A stretch of 64,000 bases of DNA, from assembly GCA_963930775.1 (NCBI GenBank), contig OZ005701.1:6455669-6519668 (forward strand), written 5' to 3'. The stretch is from Cliona cf. orientalis (taxonomy: Eukaryota > Porifera > Demospongiae > Clionaida > Clionaidae). Positions 11,238-22,323 of this stretch are shown piece by piece (position 1 is the first letter of the stretch; every line of letters starts with the position of its first letter). A program made the position numbers and the translations under genes. The notes below the pieces were generated by a model. The model saw only the letters and a program-made list of their open reading frames with translations, made no database searches and was not told where the DNA came from.

Positions 11238-11819
11238 ATGGCTGCAGTAATAGGAAGCACACAAATTCGTGTAAAGAAGATTGGTTCATCAACCACTATT
11301 CCAGATAATCCAATAGCAAAGCTGATGTATTACTTTGACTGTGTCCGTTCTTGCATTGAGGCAGATGATGACTACACAACTCGTCGCCTGCGAAACTACA
11401 ATAATTACTCCTCTCTTACCAGCCAAGAACAAGCTCAGCTGCTGATACTTTGCTTGGCTCTCAGCCCCAACAAGCTCATTGGATCGATTTTCTTACCTGC
11501 AAGAGACGATGAAGATTTTGATGGAGGCATCAACCACTTTTATGAGCTAAGCACTGTGAGCACGAGGGTTCTTGTGTCCCAGTCTCTCCTTGTTGGTGGT
11601 CAGCAAAAGAGGGTTAGAAAAATCATGAAGTTCAAGAAATCCTGGATTGAAAAGTACTACATTAACCCACTCCGCTCCCTTGAGAGGGGACAGAGGCCAG
11701 TAGCTACTTGCTATAGCAGTAGACCAGCATTAATATTGCAATTGCCAGCACCAAGTCCACCATGTCGCAGGCCACCACCCCAAAGGCGCAACAATAATTC
11801 TTGCTGTACCATTCTTTGA
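11238..11819 (+). CDS. MAAVIG-family protein with CaaX terminus, copy 3
   Basis: Single-exon ORF of 193 codons, nearly identical in its first 155 residues to copies 1 and 4. The Ser-Arg-Pro repeat region is reduced to a single unit plus remnants, followed by the Pro/Arg-rich linker. The C-terminus is Ser-Cys-Cys-Thr-Ile-Leu: a CTIL CaaX box with an extra cysteine just upstream that could accept palmitate, as in many prenylated proteins (inference). The 5' flank is shared with copies 1 and 4. A candidate poly(A) signal, aataaa, occurs about 100 bp after the stop (near 11920). Confidence 0.8.
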   Translation: MAAVIGSTQIRVKKIGSSTTIPDNPIAKLMYYFDCVRSCIEADDDYTTRRLRNYNNYSSLTSQEQAQLLILCLALSPNKLIGSIFLPARDDEDFDGGINHFYELSTVSTRVLVSQSLLVGGQQKRVRKIMKFKKSWIEKYYINPLRSLERGQRPVATCYSSRPALILQLPAPSPPCRRPPPQRRNNNSCCTIL

Positions 11820-12769
11820 GATGCTTGATGGTCAACTTTACATGTCACCAAAAGTATTATCACACATGCACCTATTTTTTGGTAACGATTAGCATGCACT
11901 ATATTATGTAGCTTAGTACTAATAAAATTAATGTTCACTTTCAGTTATTGGCACTTATAATATTATGACATTGTGTATATTTTCTATTATTATTATACAT
12001 ATTAAATTATAATATTATTACGATTGTACCAAGTTGCATGCCCAGGAGTTCGAAGTAATTATTACATGTACAGGGGTTTCTAGCTAAATGACTTGGTAAT
12101 CAATCAAATTACAGGATTTGTTACGTCCAGGATTAGTAGCTATATTAATTTTAGTCAAGCTGTCACTATAAATAGCACACCCACAATGCACTAATTGACA
12201 TCAATTATTGAAGGTTATGATCCATCAACCCGAGTATTTAACTATGCCAATTATAGTAGATTAAACAATTGCATAGCTGTATGTACATCTACAATTTTCC
12301 TTGTAATATTATTATTATCCGCTGTATGGAATAATAATATTATGTCAAATAGAAAATTTGTACTAGTATAGGCTAGGTCCAGCTATACCTGTAGCTATAC
12401 AATCATGTCATAATCACAGAAATGCATGGGAGCTAGTGCCTGCACATCAAACTCGGACCATAGACAAATTTAAAGAGGATTAGCAAAATTACAAAAAAAG
12501 AGAAATGCACCTAATATATATATCAACCATTTCCAATCCCCCCCTCTCCCCACCCCCCCCCCCCCCCCCATCTATGCTTGGACTGGGTGGATTCTATTAT
12601 GGCCTGTGTGCACAAGAAAGGGGAGGCAGGAAATATTATAATTATTATGCACAGGGCCGCATGAATGTTAAACCAACTGTTTACTACTGTACTAGCCTGA
12701 GTGCCAGCTGCAATTGTCGGGAATTTGATTATCATTGTAGAGCTGACTTCGACTGCAATCTATGAATTA
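11820..12769. other. Intergenic, duplicated non-coding DNA
   Basis: Paralogous to 1702-2560 and 26541-27880. Contains a C-rich run at 12538-12570. No gene recognised. Confidence 0.55.
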
Positions 12770-13032
12770 CAGTTGAGCCTCCGATAACGGACCCTCCAAG
12801 AGGAGGACAACCTCTCTACAATGGACAAGCGTCATGTTACGGATTGGATTGAGCATGATTGTAGTACTTAGGCAACTTCTGAGAAGCGGACACTTCTCGT
12901 TTCCGGACAGCGGACAAAAGTTCAGCTCCCAATGTGACTTTCCAATGTGGCAAACCTCCGAGATAAGGATAACCTCTGAATAAAGGACAAAAGGCCCGTT
13001 CCCAAAGTGTCCTTTGTTCAGAGGCTCGACTG
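12770..13032. mobile_element. 263-bp pogo/Tigger-like MITE
   Basis: The ends CAGTTGAGCCTC and GAGGCTCGACTG are inverted and flanked by TA on both sides, the target used by Tc1/mariner-pogo elements. The interior has several 'ggaca' and 'cctc' units typical of Tigger-derived MITEs. No coding sequence. Confidence 0.75.
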
Positions 13033-13504
13033 TATGCAGACTGAGCAAACAGTCAAGACATTACTGAGTGACAACAGATCCAGTGTTCAGTAGTTGTAAC
13101 GGGAGGTCATAGGCGCAGTCATCCACTACGCTTTCAGTATGCAATCGTGCTAATCCAATTACGATTACTCTAACAATTATTATCTGATTATGGATACAAA
13201 AACTCAGCAGTGAGATACATAGTAGATGCTGTTCAGATCACAAATGTCCCAAACTAGGCAAGTTTCGAAAAAATCAAATTTTCTTATTATCAATAGGGTT
13301 AGAATCCACTTATAATAATAATATTATTATGATAGGACAAGTGAATAATTGTTTTGGCAAAAAATAATCCCATCACAGTTTCACCCAAACTCACCATCAG
13401 CTTGAAATCTAAGGAATTGACAGTGGTGATTAGGCGTGTTACTGTTTATGCATAGCTTCATACCTTCATACCTAGTCATCAATGAGATGACCAAAAATAA
13501 TGTC
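13033..13504. other. Intergenic
   Basis: AT-rich non-coding DNA paralogous in part to 2410-2900. Nothing else seen. Confidence 0.45.
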
Positions 13505-13830
13505 AAACTAGAGCTCAAAAGAGCGCATACCCCGCACGCTGCATTGTCAAATTGACGATATCAGATCGAGAGCTGGATAGTGTTGATAGGCATGACCACG
13601 AAATGAAGTATTTGCAACATTCATGGGCCTTACCAAACAATTCGAAGCATAATGAAGCCAATTTTTCGACAATATCGATGGATATGCAGTACTTACAAGT
13701 CGCTCAGACGCCTTGATCTCCAGGTCTGGTGATTTTTTTGTGCTGACAACAGATAAAACCGATTGCTTTACCCCTTGCATAGACACCCTTAAAGGATCCA
13801 CCCCTCTATTGTAGACATCCATGAGTAATT
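13505..13830. mobile_element. Relic of a CCCCGCGC-ended element
   Basis: It starts with actagagctcaaaagagcgcataccccgc, the reverse complement of the right end of the elements at 15056-15485 and 23211-25015. It interrupts sequence that is continuous in the paralogous blocks near 3000-3300. The short ORF inside has no support. Confidence 0.45.
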
Positions 13831-13849
13831 GACCGTTTTAGCCAACAAT

Positions 13850-14350
13850 ATACTTTGTATCATGACAATAATAAATAATATTATGACTGAGAGTCAGAGT
13901 GGGGGGAACCAAGAAATAGTGCTAGTCACAAAGTACAAAGTACAAAATAATCACAATACATCTGAATTGCAATCACTACGAAAAATACTAAAGGACTAGT
14001 TAATTATTAACTAATTAGTGCTACTGGAACCAGGGGTTGTGTGTTTGGGAAAATTATACCATCTCTACTCTCTACACCTGCAAATGCTGTCTGTGCCATT
14101 CTGAACCCACCAATGTGGTCAGGGAGGTGGAATGGAACGGAATCCAACGGTTTAGTAGGCGGAGATGGTCTAACACCTGAAGTTGCTGGTGAGGGTTTCA
14201 TGAGAAAGAGAGAGAGGGAGAGGGGAAGAGAGAGAGGGGGAGAGAGAGAGAGAGGGAGGGAGAAAGAGGGGGAGAGAAAGGGAGAGGAGGGAGAGAGAAA
14301 GAGAGAAAGAGCATCAGTATCGTTCACATGGTACATGTACATATTGTGAT
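13850..14350. repeat. Duplicated carrier 3' flank with (GA)n tract
   Basis: Similar to 3330-3630 and 28430-29100. A GA-rich microsatellite runs from about 14198 to 14312. ORFs through it (Arg/Glu or Ser/Leu repeats) are artefacts. Confidence 0.75.
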
Positions 14351-14422
14351 CCTAGAATTTTAGAGGGGAATCCCCTAGTCTACAATTACTCCAGGTGCAA
14401 GGCCATGCATGTGCTTACTTTT

Positions 14423-14875
14423 GAAGTCTACCTTGAAGATACTCTGTACAAACTCATACGTCAGCAGTGTGACACCAAACTGCATGTGGTGATATTTAAT
14501 ATTTTCGTAGTCAAGGGCAGCCACAAAATTATTAATCTTCAAAAATACATAACATAGTAGTGCAGGGCTGCATTATCCCACAAAGGTGCTAAACACAAAC
14601 TTTATTGCGTGAAAACTTCCAGATTTATTACACTTATCTGATCCAATAATTGAACAAATTTAATGATACACGATATCGATAATACTGCAAATTTACCAGT
14701 ATATAAATCCTGACACTACGGTATAATAATATTTACCAGCAATGAATGCTGATGAGAAGAGAGAGAAGGGACTGTTAGTGCCATCAGGTCGTGCGGTGTA
14801 GACCTTCATGTGGGCATAGCAGAGGAAGTGGATCACAGAGAATGAGACATCTCCTAGGAAACAGGTGATGTATGC
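14423..14875 (-). pseudogene. Relic of SLC25A12/13-like carrier, copy B
   Basis: Parts of the last exon (14490-14423) and of the antepenultimate exon (about 14875-14737) of the carrier are recognisable. The exon between them is missing, and a deletion joins the truncated last exon to intron sequence. There is no intact frame. The relic sits downstream of MAAVIG copy 3, which repeats the arrangement of the complete locus. Confidence 0.8.
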
Positions 14876-15055
14876 ATACTTGGTGTAGCCCTGGCAGGCC
14901 AGCTAGCTGGGATGATACTCAATTATTATAGGCACTTTCCATTGGTGATCATGCCTCATCAAAGATCTAGAGCTATGCAGTATGGAAATTATCGTCAAAT
15001 AATCTTTGATGCTTTGGCGATCATTTCCATACCGTATAGCTACGTATAGTACCAA

Positions 15056-15485
15056 AATGCCGCTTAATTACCCCGCGCGCATGCGCAAGGGGTAAAGCAA
15101 TCGGTTTGTCCGTCTGTTGTTGTCGTTGTTGTCGGCACGAAAATCGCCAGATCTGGAGCTAGTTCTAGGCGTCTCTGCGTACTATAAGCACAATCAATCG
15201 GTAGATATCGGTGAAAAATTGGTTTGCACGCGCTTCGAATTTCTCAAAAAGGCTTACTAGTGCTACAAATCGTGCATTTTCTGTTCAGCATGCCTGTGGT
15301 TTATTGACCACACCCACTATTTTAGTATGCGGATGCGATTGCGCATGCTCAAGCACTGTGTTGGAAAGGGTCGTCACGTCATGAAACAGCTACATGTATG
15401 CCTCAGAGTGTTGCAATACTATATTTATTATTATACGCTATAGTGGCTTCAGAGCGCGCGGGGTATGTGCTCTACAGAGCTCTAG
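15056..15485. mobile_element. Non-autonomous element with CCCCGCGCGC ends
   Basis: The left end (taccccgcgcgcatgcgcaaggggtaaag) and right end (gcgcgcggggtatgtgctctacagag) carry short inverted repeats. Both ends recur at 23211 and 25015 around a longer, otherwise different interior. There is no ORF. Confidence 0.55.
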
Positions 15486-15738
15486 TTACTTGATTCGTTC
15501 AGCATGCTATTTATAAATACCCCAGCATTATATCATACCTATTATTGTAAATTGTGGCTATAAATGCACAAACTTATAAAATCTATAGCTAGCCTGCATG
15601 TCAAGCCTGTACTAGTGTAGCTAGTCTCTTACTAGTCTTAGCTAGCTATAGCAAAAAAAAGTTTCTGCCAATCCAAACTTACTGAGAACTCTTTCATCGG
15701 TGCAATAGATAAGTAGCTGAACATAGCTAGTAGCTGCC

Positions 15739-16213
15739 ATGGCTGCAGTAATAAGAAGCACACAAATTTATGTAAAAAAGACTAGTTCATCATGCACTGT
15801 TCCAGACAACCCAGCCCCCTTCTCTCCGCGTGCGTGAAAGGGGGCTGGGCACGAGACTAATAGCAAAGCTGATATAGCTACTACTTTAACTGTGTCTGTT
15901 CTTGCATTGAGGCAGATGACGACTACACAACTTGTCGCTTGCGAAACTATAATAACTACTCCTCTCTTTCCAGCCAAGAGGAAGCTCAGCTGCTGATACT
16001 TTGCTTGGCTCTCAGCCCAGATAAACTCATAATTTGGATCGATTTCATACCTGCAAGTGACGATGAAAATCTCGATGGATCATGGCTAGCAATGTGTTTT
16101 ATGAGCTGAATGCTGTAAGCACGAGGGTTCTTGTTTCTGAATCTCTCATGGTTGGTGGCCAGCAGAAGAGGGTGCAAAAGGTCATGAAGTTCAAGAAATC
16201 CTGGATCGAAAAT
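15739..16213 (+). pseudogene. Decayed MAAVIG-family copy 5
   Basis: It starts with the family ATG and aligns to copy 2 through the FKKSWIEN block. It is interrupted by a roughly 50-bp MITE fragment (15810-15859), by small frame-breaking insertions (for example near 15870, 16028 and 16080), and it loses similarity after 16213. The upstream 250 bp match the 5' flank of copy 2. Confidence 0.85.
15810..15859. mobile_element. Truncated hairpin MITE ending CGAGACTA
   Basis: Two complementary arms (ccagccccctt and aagggggctgg, allowing small gaps) form a hairpin, followed by CGAGACTA, the same right terminus as the transposon at 16440-22323. The left terminus is missing. It sits inside the MAAVIG pseudogene at the codons matching 'cagacaatccaatagcaaag' of copy 2. 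Confidence 0.6.
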
Positions 16214-16439
16214 GGAACAGATCATTAATGAACCCTTGATCATCTCCCCAGTAGCTGCACAGTGTAATGGTGCATGTGGTAAAAGGTCGTCAATAGAATG
16301 CGTACACATCGATCGATGCTGGCCCCAGAGATCATGGAGATGGAGTCTAAGATCGACTCTCAACCTTGGTAGCGACAGGTTTCGATGCTTCAATCACAGA
16401 GACGAACTCGACAGCACAGTATTCCTTCCGAACTTCAGG
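16214..16439. other. Unassigned spacer left of the transposon
   Basis: No similarity to other parts of the window was noticed and no supported ORF was found. Confidence 0.4.
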
Positions 16440-16532
16440 TAGTCTCGTTCCCAGACCCTCCTTCTGGTGGGTGTGGCGAGAGAGAGAGAAGGAGGGTCTG
16501 GGCGATAACCCCGGGCGGAAGTGTCCAGGAGG
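16440..16532 (+). repeat. Left TIR of the transposon
   Basis: 93 bp, inverted match to 22231-22323. It starts TAGTCTCGTTCCCAGACC and contains an internal hairpin. Confidence 0.85.
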
Positions 16533-16665
16533 AATGTTGTGGTTACACAATAATTGAGCGAGTGTGTGGCTTCTGTGGTCTCGCATCGCGCACGCGCATA
16601 CATACAGGAATGTGTAATTCCCCGCCCACGATCTTCTGTACGCGCAAAGAGTTGCAGCGACGACG

Positions 16666-19600
16666 ATGGCGTTTTGTAAGGTATGCAGTGAAGACATCTC
16701 TTCGGACAGGCGTGCAAGGCTTAAGCTGAAGGGTACTGCCGCTGGTGTCGACGTCGTGTATTTTGAATTGTTTGACAGCCTCCTGGAGAGCTACGCAGAT
16801 CATCCATTTTCCAGCTTGCATAACTACCTGTCTAAAGAACCAGCATTTGTCTGCAAGGCCTGCTTTGGTGTTTTCAAAAAATACTGCGATGTTAAAGCTA
16901 GCCTCCAGAGTCTGAAACAAAAGCTACAGTCATCATATGGACAAACAGCTAGAAGTGTGAGTTACAGATCAACACAAATTCAATTTTAACAGTGCATGTA
17001 CATGTATGTACAACACATCAATTTTGTGCTGTGTGGAGTGATTTAGTTTATTACTATTAAACTGTATGATGCACTACACAGTCTGGAGTGGATGCTTCCA
17101 GGAAAAGGACTCGTGATGACACTATGATGGGGGGAGAGGGTACAGAGTCATCGGCTAGAACAGAGGTTAGTGACGGGAGTGAATTATAATTTATAATTGA
17201 GGTATCGTTGACAATATAGTATGTTATGTTTTGTAGGCAGTGTTTCTATTGGTGTTACATGTTTGTATGTACATTGTTATTTCATGTACTAGTCGGAAGT
17301 TGAAGAAGGTCCTCCTAGAAAGCAGTCTTGTTATGGCAGTACTAGCACAACCGGAGAGCCCTCAGCTCGTAGGAGGCTGAACTTTCCTCCAATGGTTGCT
17401 CCAGCTACAGCTTCACCACCTGTAACAGTGAGTGGCATTGCAACAACAATCAGCTGTAAATTATGGCATATTGTCCTAAACTAATTAAGGTCGTTGTCAG
17501 CTACTCAAAACAAAGCAAGTATCATTACCTCACCAGCTCCCTTAAGAAGCTTGGACGGTATGTTGGGCGTGGAAAGAACAGTTCGATTGCTCAAGCTGCT
17601 GTGGAAAATAGGACCCTTCGCCCCAAGATTGCTGTGAAGCTTGCTGCACACGTACGGCGACACGAGATCGTTCCGATTTGTTCTGATAACCACGATTCCC
17701 TTCTACGGCTCAAGTCAAAGCCTGCAGTTGAGCACTTTACGTGGGAGAGTGTGTGGCTTGAGCTCCAGAAGAATGCTCCCATTCTGATGTCCCTCTTGAC
17801 AAGCCTGCTACCACAGTCCAAGAGAAACAGTGAAGCATCAAAACTACCTCTATGCATGTGTGCCAGTATTCTTCTAAAGCTCCAGAATCCCAAGATGAAT
17901 CTTGTCCAGAGTATGGTGTCGCTCGTCCTAAAGGCAGGGCATGCTACAAAGCAGGTATGGTAAAATGATCCCAGCTACAGCTAGATTTATGGTGTTTTTT
18001 TGTGTTTGCAGACGTTCACTAGACTTCAAAAGCTGATGGTCTCCCTATCTCATTGTGGTATGATTTCATTAATGGACAATGTCGCTGAGGGGCATGACGA
18101 GGAGATACTGGAATGGCAGGACGAGTTCAGCCAGATGCTTAGTGTAGAAATAAACAAGCTCAGCACTAGTGAGGTAGGTATTATGACAAGGAGTCGAATA
18201 CTTTCGTTTCCACGTATATTACACGATACATTGTTATGCAGAAGGAGACAATGTTCTCACAGTCTATTGCCCCTCCTACACTGTCTTCAAGCTTACCAGC
18301 AGAGGCAATGGAAACAGAGGAGTTGATGGACACAGAATCTACCTTCAATGCGTCAGACTTCGCCTCACCTGTCCTGAACACTCCTGAAGCACCACAATTC
18401 TCTCCGGTTACACCATCAGCTTCAACTCCAGAGCAAGTGTCTACACCAGTGTCTCCATCAACTTCAAATCAACACATACCACCTCACACATCAACACCTG
18501 CAGCTCCAGTTACTCCAACCACTACACAAGAAGAGCCAACTGGACATGGGGGTAAAAAAACTTCCAGTAAGCATGGTGCAAAGTTAGTGGGGGATAATGT
18601 TGATAAAAACTTGAGACCAAGGCACCAGACAATCGAAAAACAGACTCAATCTCTTCATTATTTTAACTGTTTTGCTTGCCTGGACCGTGTAGACCTTTCT
18701 GGATTAAGTGATCTTGCACCAATCGTGGACATCAAGTCCATAGATATCAAAGTTGTTCTTCCCAGTAGCGAAGATCTTGATCAGCTACTCTCAAATTTTG
18801 CAGTGATAGCTACTAGAATTCTAGTGGAGCATGTGCCAGCTCTAGCAAAATTCGCTGGGATAACAACTGACCACATCAAGCATGAACGGTACGAGGAAAT
18901 GTCAACAAAATCTAAAGTGGTATGTTGCATTGATGTTGCTCATTTAGATGTTTGGGTTAACTGATTTCACTGCAGGTACCTCTTGGCATCATCATGAAGA
19001 ATGAGAATCACCTGGACGAAATGGTCGACATACTCACCACACTCCACCCATATGTTCCACTTCATGAGGTCCAGTTAGCAACTAGTGAGGCAGATGCACA
19101 GGTGGATGGGACAGCTACGGCTGAAGTTCTACACAAGGTGCTTTTTGGAGGTGATTTATTGACAGCAATTCGAGCTAAAGGGGCGCAACGGATAAGACAG
19201 AACTCGGAGCATCCTGTTGGACGACTAGAAGGGTTCATTCCAGTTTGTGAAGACTGGCACGCGAAAGTTGTTTTGATGGAGGTATATTATCATTAATTTA
19301 TCTTGTAATAATTGGCTTAATAATGGTATCTTTGTATGCAATAATTATTTAATACTGTATTAGGTGATATGGACACGTCTTTATGGCAAAGACTCATATG
19401 CAGAAACTGGAACTCTCCTTCAGCTCAAATCCCTAATCAACCGGTCTAATGTTCGCCCCACTGTAAAGAAAGATGTGAATGCTGCCGTGGATTTCTTACA
19501 GGTTGGTAAATACTCCCACCGTAAACAATGATTAGACTGTAATATTTGATACACTACTTTTACAGGTGATCTTGGAAGGCCATGTCCTTGCCGCATTTCT

Positions 19601-20399
19601 GCAACATTTTAAGTTGTCGACACTACAGGATGTAGAGGAGGCACCGTTTATGCAACAGATTAAAGATGCAAATGATAAAGGCACCACACTAGAAAACCTG
19701 GTTCTAGGAATGCTAAAAGAGTTTGTGAATATTGGCACTTTCCCACAGTCAGACGTGGCGGAAGACGACGGAGTCCTAGCCTATGCCAAGGAGGTGCTTT
19801 CTCTCGCTCTTTTGTGGGCTGAATTTGAAGATGCCATAAGAGAAGGTGATGGGCTCAGAGTTATCCGGTGTTGGAAGTTTTTCTTGCCAATATTCAAGGT
19901 CACTAATCACAAAAATTATGCCATTGGAGCTCTCAATCTACTGATTCAGTACAATTTTTTGCTGTCTCCAAGACAACGAGAACAACTTGTATGGTCTCGC
20001 TTCAATACAAGGGGGAAGCCTGGAGAGAACAAGTCGTGTGACATTCATATGGAACACCTAAATCGGATCGTGAAGGCAGCGATTGGAGGGCTGAGTTCTA
20101 ATATTTCTCCCAAATCAATCACAAGGATTGGGAGGTGTGCAGGAGTTTTGATGAAAGTTTGCAACCAGTTTGACTCTGTATCAGCAGTTGTACAAAGATC
20201 CGGTAAGCACGGCGGTGCATCTTTGGCAAAAGATGTATCAAAAGTAACGGAAGAGCTTAACAAAGTGAAAGTTTTCGAACATGTAACGGGAAGAATGCAC
20301 ACCTCTTTTCCACAAGTCAAGAAAAGTCTTGGTTCTAAGTTGAACATGGACAAATTTAAAACCTGGTTCAATGCTCAACTAGTAGACATATGTATGTAA
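16666..20399 (+). CDS. DUF6589-type putative transposase, 9 exons
   Basis: Predicted exons: 16666-16956, 17082-17165, 17293-17427, 17520-17954, 18012-18173, 18242-18919, 18976-19281, 19364-19501 and 19566-20399, all joined at phase 0 GT-AG introns, about 1020 residues. The N-terminus has Cys-x2-Cys ... Cys-x2-Cys (FCKVC, VCKAC), a ZAD- or treble-clef-like zinc site probably for DNA binding. After a Ser/Thr/Pro-rich linker comes a long conserved C-terminal region with the signatures GGDLLT, VCEDWHAK, LLQLKSLINR, SRFNTRGKPGENKSC and DIHMEHLNR, which I recognise as the DUF6589 type. The Asp of GGDLLT and of EDWH are candidate catalytic acids (inference). Every exon is open, so this gene looks functional. 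Confidence 0.8.
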
Positions 20400-20436
20400 T
20401 CATTTTTTATTATCACAATCACAACTATTGATAAAG

Positions 20437-22141
20437 TCAAACCAACAAAAAAACATCACCAATTATAACACAATTACCACAACAACAACTTTTTGCGCAA
20501 ACATCACAACAACGACATGGCATGCATGGCTTGTCAATGCGTTCAAAGTTATCGAAACCACAAAATAACATATGTCTTCGACATTCGTCTGACTTTTGGC
20601 AAAATTGTTGCATGGATTTGGATACAAGATGTCTGTCCCCTTTGCAGTGCATCAGCAATGCACAAGATAGGTAGCCATCTCTGCCCGCTCGCCCTGTTTG
20701 CTGAATCATGGCCTCCACATCCGATGGTGCACCCCAAAGTATGGTCTGTCTCACATCTTGACAATCGAGACCCATTCCAAACGCAATGGTGGCGATGACG
20801 ACTCTTAATTTACCTTTCGGGTCGCAAAAGCTCTTTATTATGGTCTCCTTCACACTGGCCTCCGTACATTTGCAGTACATGTCCACAATTCTGCTCTTTG
20901 CAAGGTCAGGGCTCCCGGGTGGTTCGGTGAAGTTATCGCCGAGATAATAACGGTAAACACCGTACATTCTGGCACATTCTGTATACCGCTTGCAAAAAAT
21001 GATAAGTCGGGCATACTCGTGCGGAGAGCGATTAAGGCTTCAGAGACAACTTTGACTAAGTCCTCCAGTGTACTTTTCTCTTTGACGATGTACATGATGT
21101 TTTTCTTGTGTGGTGATGCTGAAATAATCGCTGGGTGATCCATGCACAGAGTCGCAACTATGTCAGAGCGTGTGTCACTGGAAGCAGTTGCTGTGAGAGC
21201 CATGATGTTCACATCTGAGGGTATCAGTGCTCTTACTTCACCCAGCCGCTTGTACTCTGGTCGAAATGATTCTCCCCTACAGCCAATCGAGACATTGACA
21301 AGTTACGGACTGTACAACCTGATTGACGTATGATACTTTTACAGTTATGTTGAGGGACTACATCATTGATGGGATTAGTCTCGAATCCAGACCCCTCCTA
21401 TCTCCGCAGCGTGCTGGTGATGCAATACATCCAGCGCTGCGGATATAGGAGGGGTCTGGGTTCGAGACTATGATGGGATATTACATTGAGGTTTGTGTAC
21501 ACACTTTTAAAGTCTTTTTTTGAGTAGCTGTCTTCATGCTGAGGATAAATACTCTCTCATGCAATGGGGATCTACTTGATGTAAAAAATATCAATATTAA
21601 CACCACTCAATGTTGCACGATAGCACGGGCCAACTACATTGTACAGTTCTCACCATTTTGTAATGCAGTGAGCCTCATCGATTACGAAGGCTACGAGATT
21701 TTCTCTGTATGTGTTTGACAGAAGCATTTCCCTCCACTGAGGGTTCAGAAGAAGCGCCTCTGGACTGATGTACACGACCTGGTAACGTCCACTCTCGACC
21801 CCCTTCATGGCACTTATGTCTTGTTGCAGCTCGCCAACGAACTCCGCCAATAATCCACGTGTGCACAGTTTATCTCTCTGTTCCATCATCAGAGCAGTGA
21901 GTGGAGACACACACACCACAATCGATGGATCCTTGCCTGCTCGCAGACGGTCGAATACGGTTGGAAGCAGAGCGAAGCAGTATGACTTCCCAAAACCAGT
22001 TGGCAGCGCTACAAATACGTCCCTCCCGCTCGCAAATTCCCGTATAGCCTCACGCTGCTGATGTTTTAAACTCTCCAGGCCGAATACTTCCATTGCTGCG
22101 TCGATCGCGGCGTCGATCTGCTCTTTACTATACTTCGCCAT
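20437..22141 (-). pseudogene. RecQ-like SF2 helicase, two exons, one frameshift
   Basis: Exon 1 is 22141-21654 and exon 2 is 21276-20437. Exon 1 carries the Walker A motif LPTGFGKSYCF and ends in the DEAH box (FVIDEAHCITKW). Exon 2 opens with GESFRPEYKRLGEVR and MALTATAS, then motifs V and VI (IATIAFGMGLDCQDVRQ, QQTGRAGRDG) and a Cys-rich RecQ zinc site (CRRHMLFCGF, CCDVC). The exon junction recreates Trp-Gly. A one-base frameshift lies between about 21000 and 21045: the upstream frame (SEALIALR) and the downstream frame (ARLIIFCKRYTEC) do not join, and the downstream frame has a TGA just upstream. The ATG at 22141 is the first Met before similarity begins. Presumably it acts with the transposase on element DNA. 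Confidence 0.8.
21376..21470. mobile_element. 95-bp hairpin MITE in the helicase intron, 9-bp TSD
   Basis: The termini TAGTCTCGA and TCGAGACTA match the ends of the host transposon, with complementary arms (CCAGACCCCTCCTAT / ATAGGAGGGGTCTGG). It is flanked by perfect 9-bp direct repeats TGATGGGAT (21367-21375 and 21471-21479). It is a non-autonomous relative inserted in the intron of the autonomous element. Confidence 0.9.
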
Positions 22142-22230
22142 GTCACTTTCACGCTCGCTTCCAAGTGAGCGGTTTCGCACATTGTACTTGAGGCCAACTT
22201 TCGTAATCAACACCTGTCGCGGAATTTCTG

Positions 22231-22323
22231 CCTCCTGGACACTTCCGCCCGGGGTTATCGCCCAGACCCTCCTTCTCTCTCTCTCGCCACACCCACCAGA
22301 AGGAGGGTCTGGGAACGAGACTA
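22231..22323 (-). repeat. Right TIR of the transposon
   Basis: Inverted match to 16440-16532 over all 93 bp. It ends GGTCTGGGAACGAGACTA. Confidence 0.85.

Larger units (their letters stand above)
16440..22323. mobile_element. 5.9-kb DNA transposon with DUF6589-type gene and RecQ-like helicase
   Basis: The terminal inverted repeats are 93 bp (16440-16532 and 22231-22323) and appear identical, beginning TAGTCTCG. Each TIR itself contains a 16-bp-arm hairpin (CCCAGACCCTCCTTCT ... AGAAGGAGGGTCTGGG). Between them lie a 9-exon gene on the plus strand and a 2-exon helicase gene on the minus strand, arranged convergently. Academ-type elements with a helicase (called AcademH in the repeat literature, from memory) are the closest class I can name. 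No target duplication was found at the outer ends: the flanking 9-mers aacttcagg and atagcacaa differ, so one flank may have been rearranged. Confidence 0.8.
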
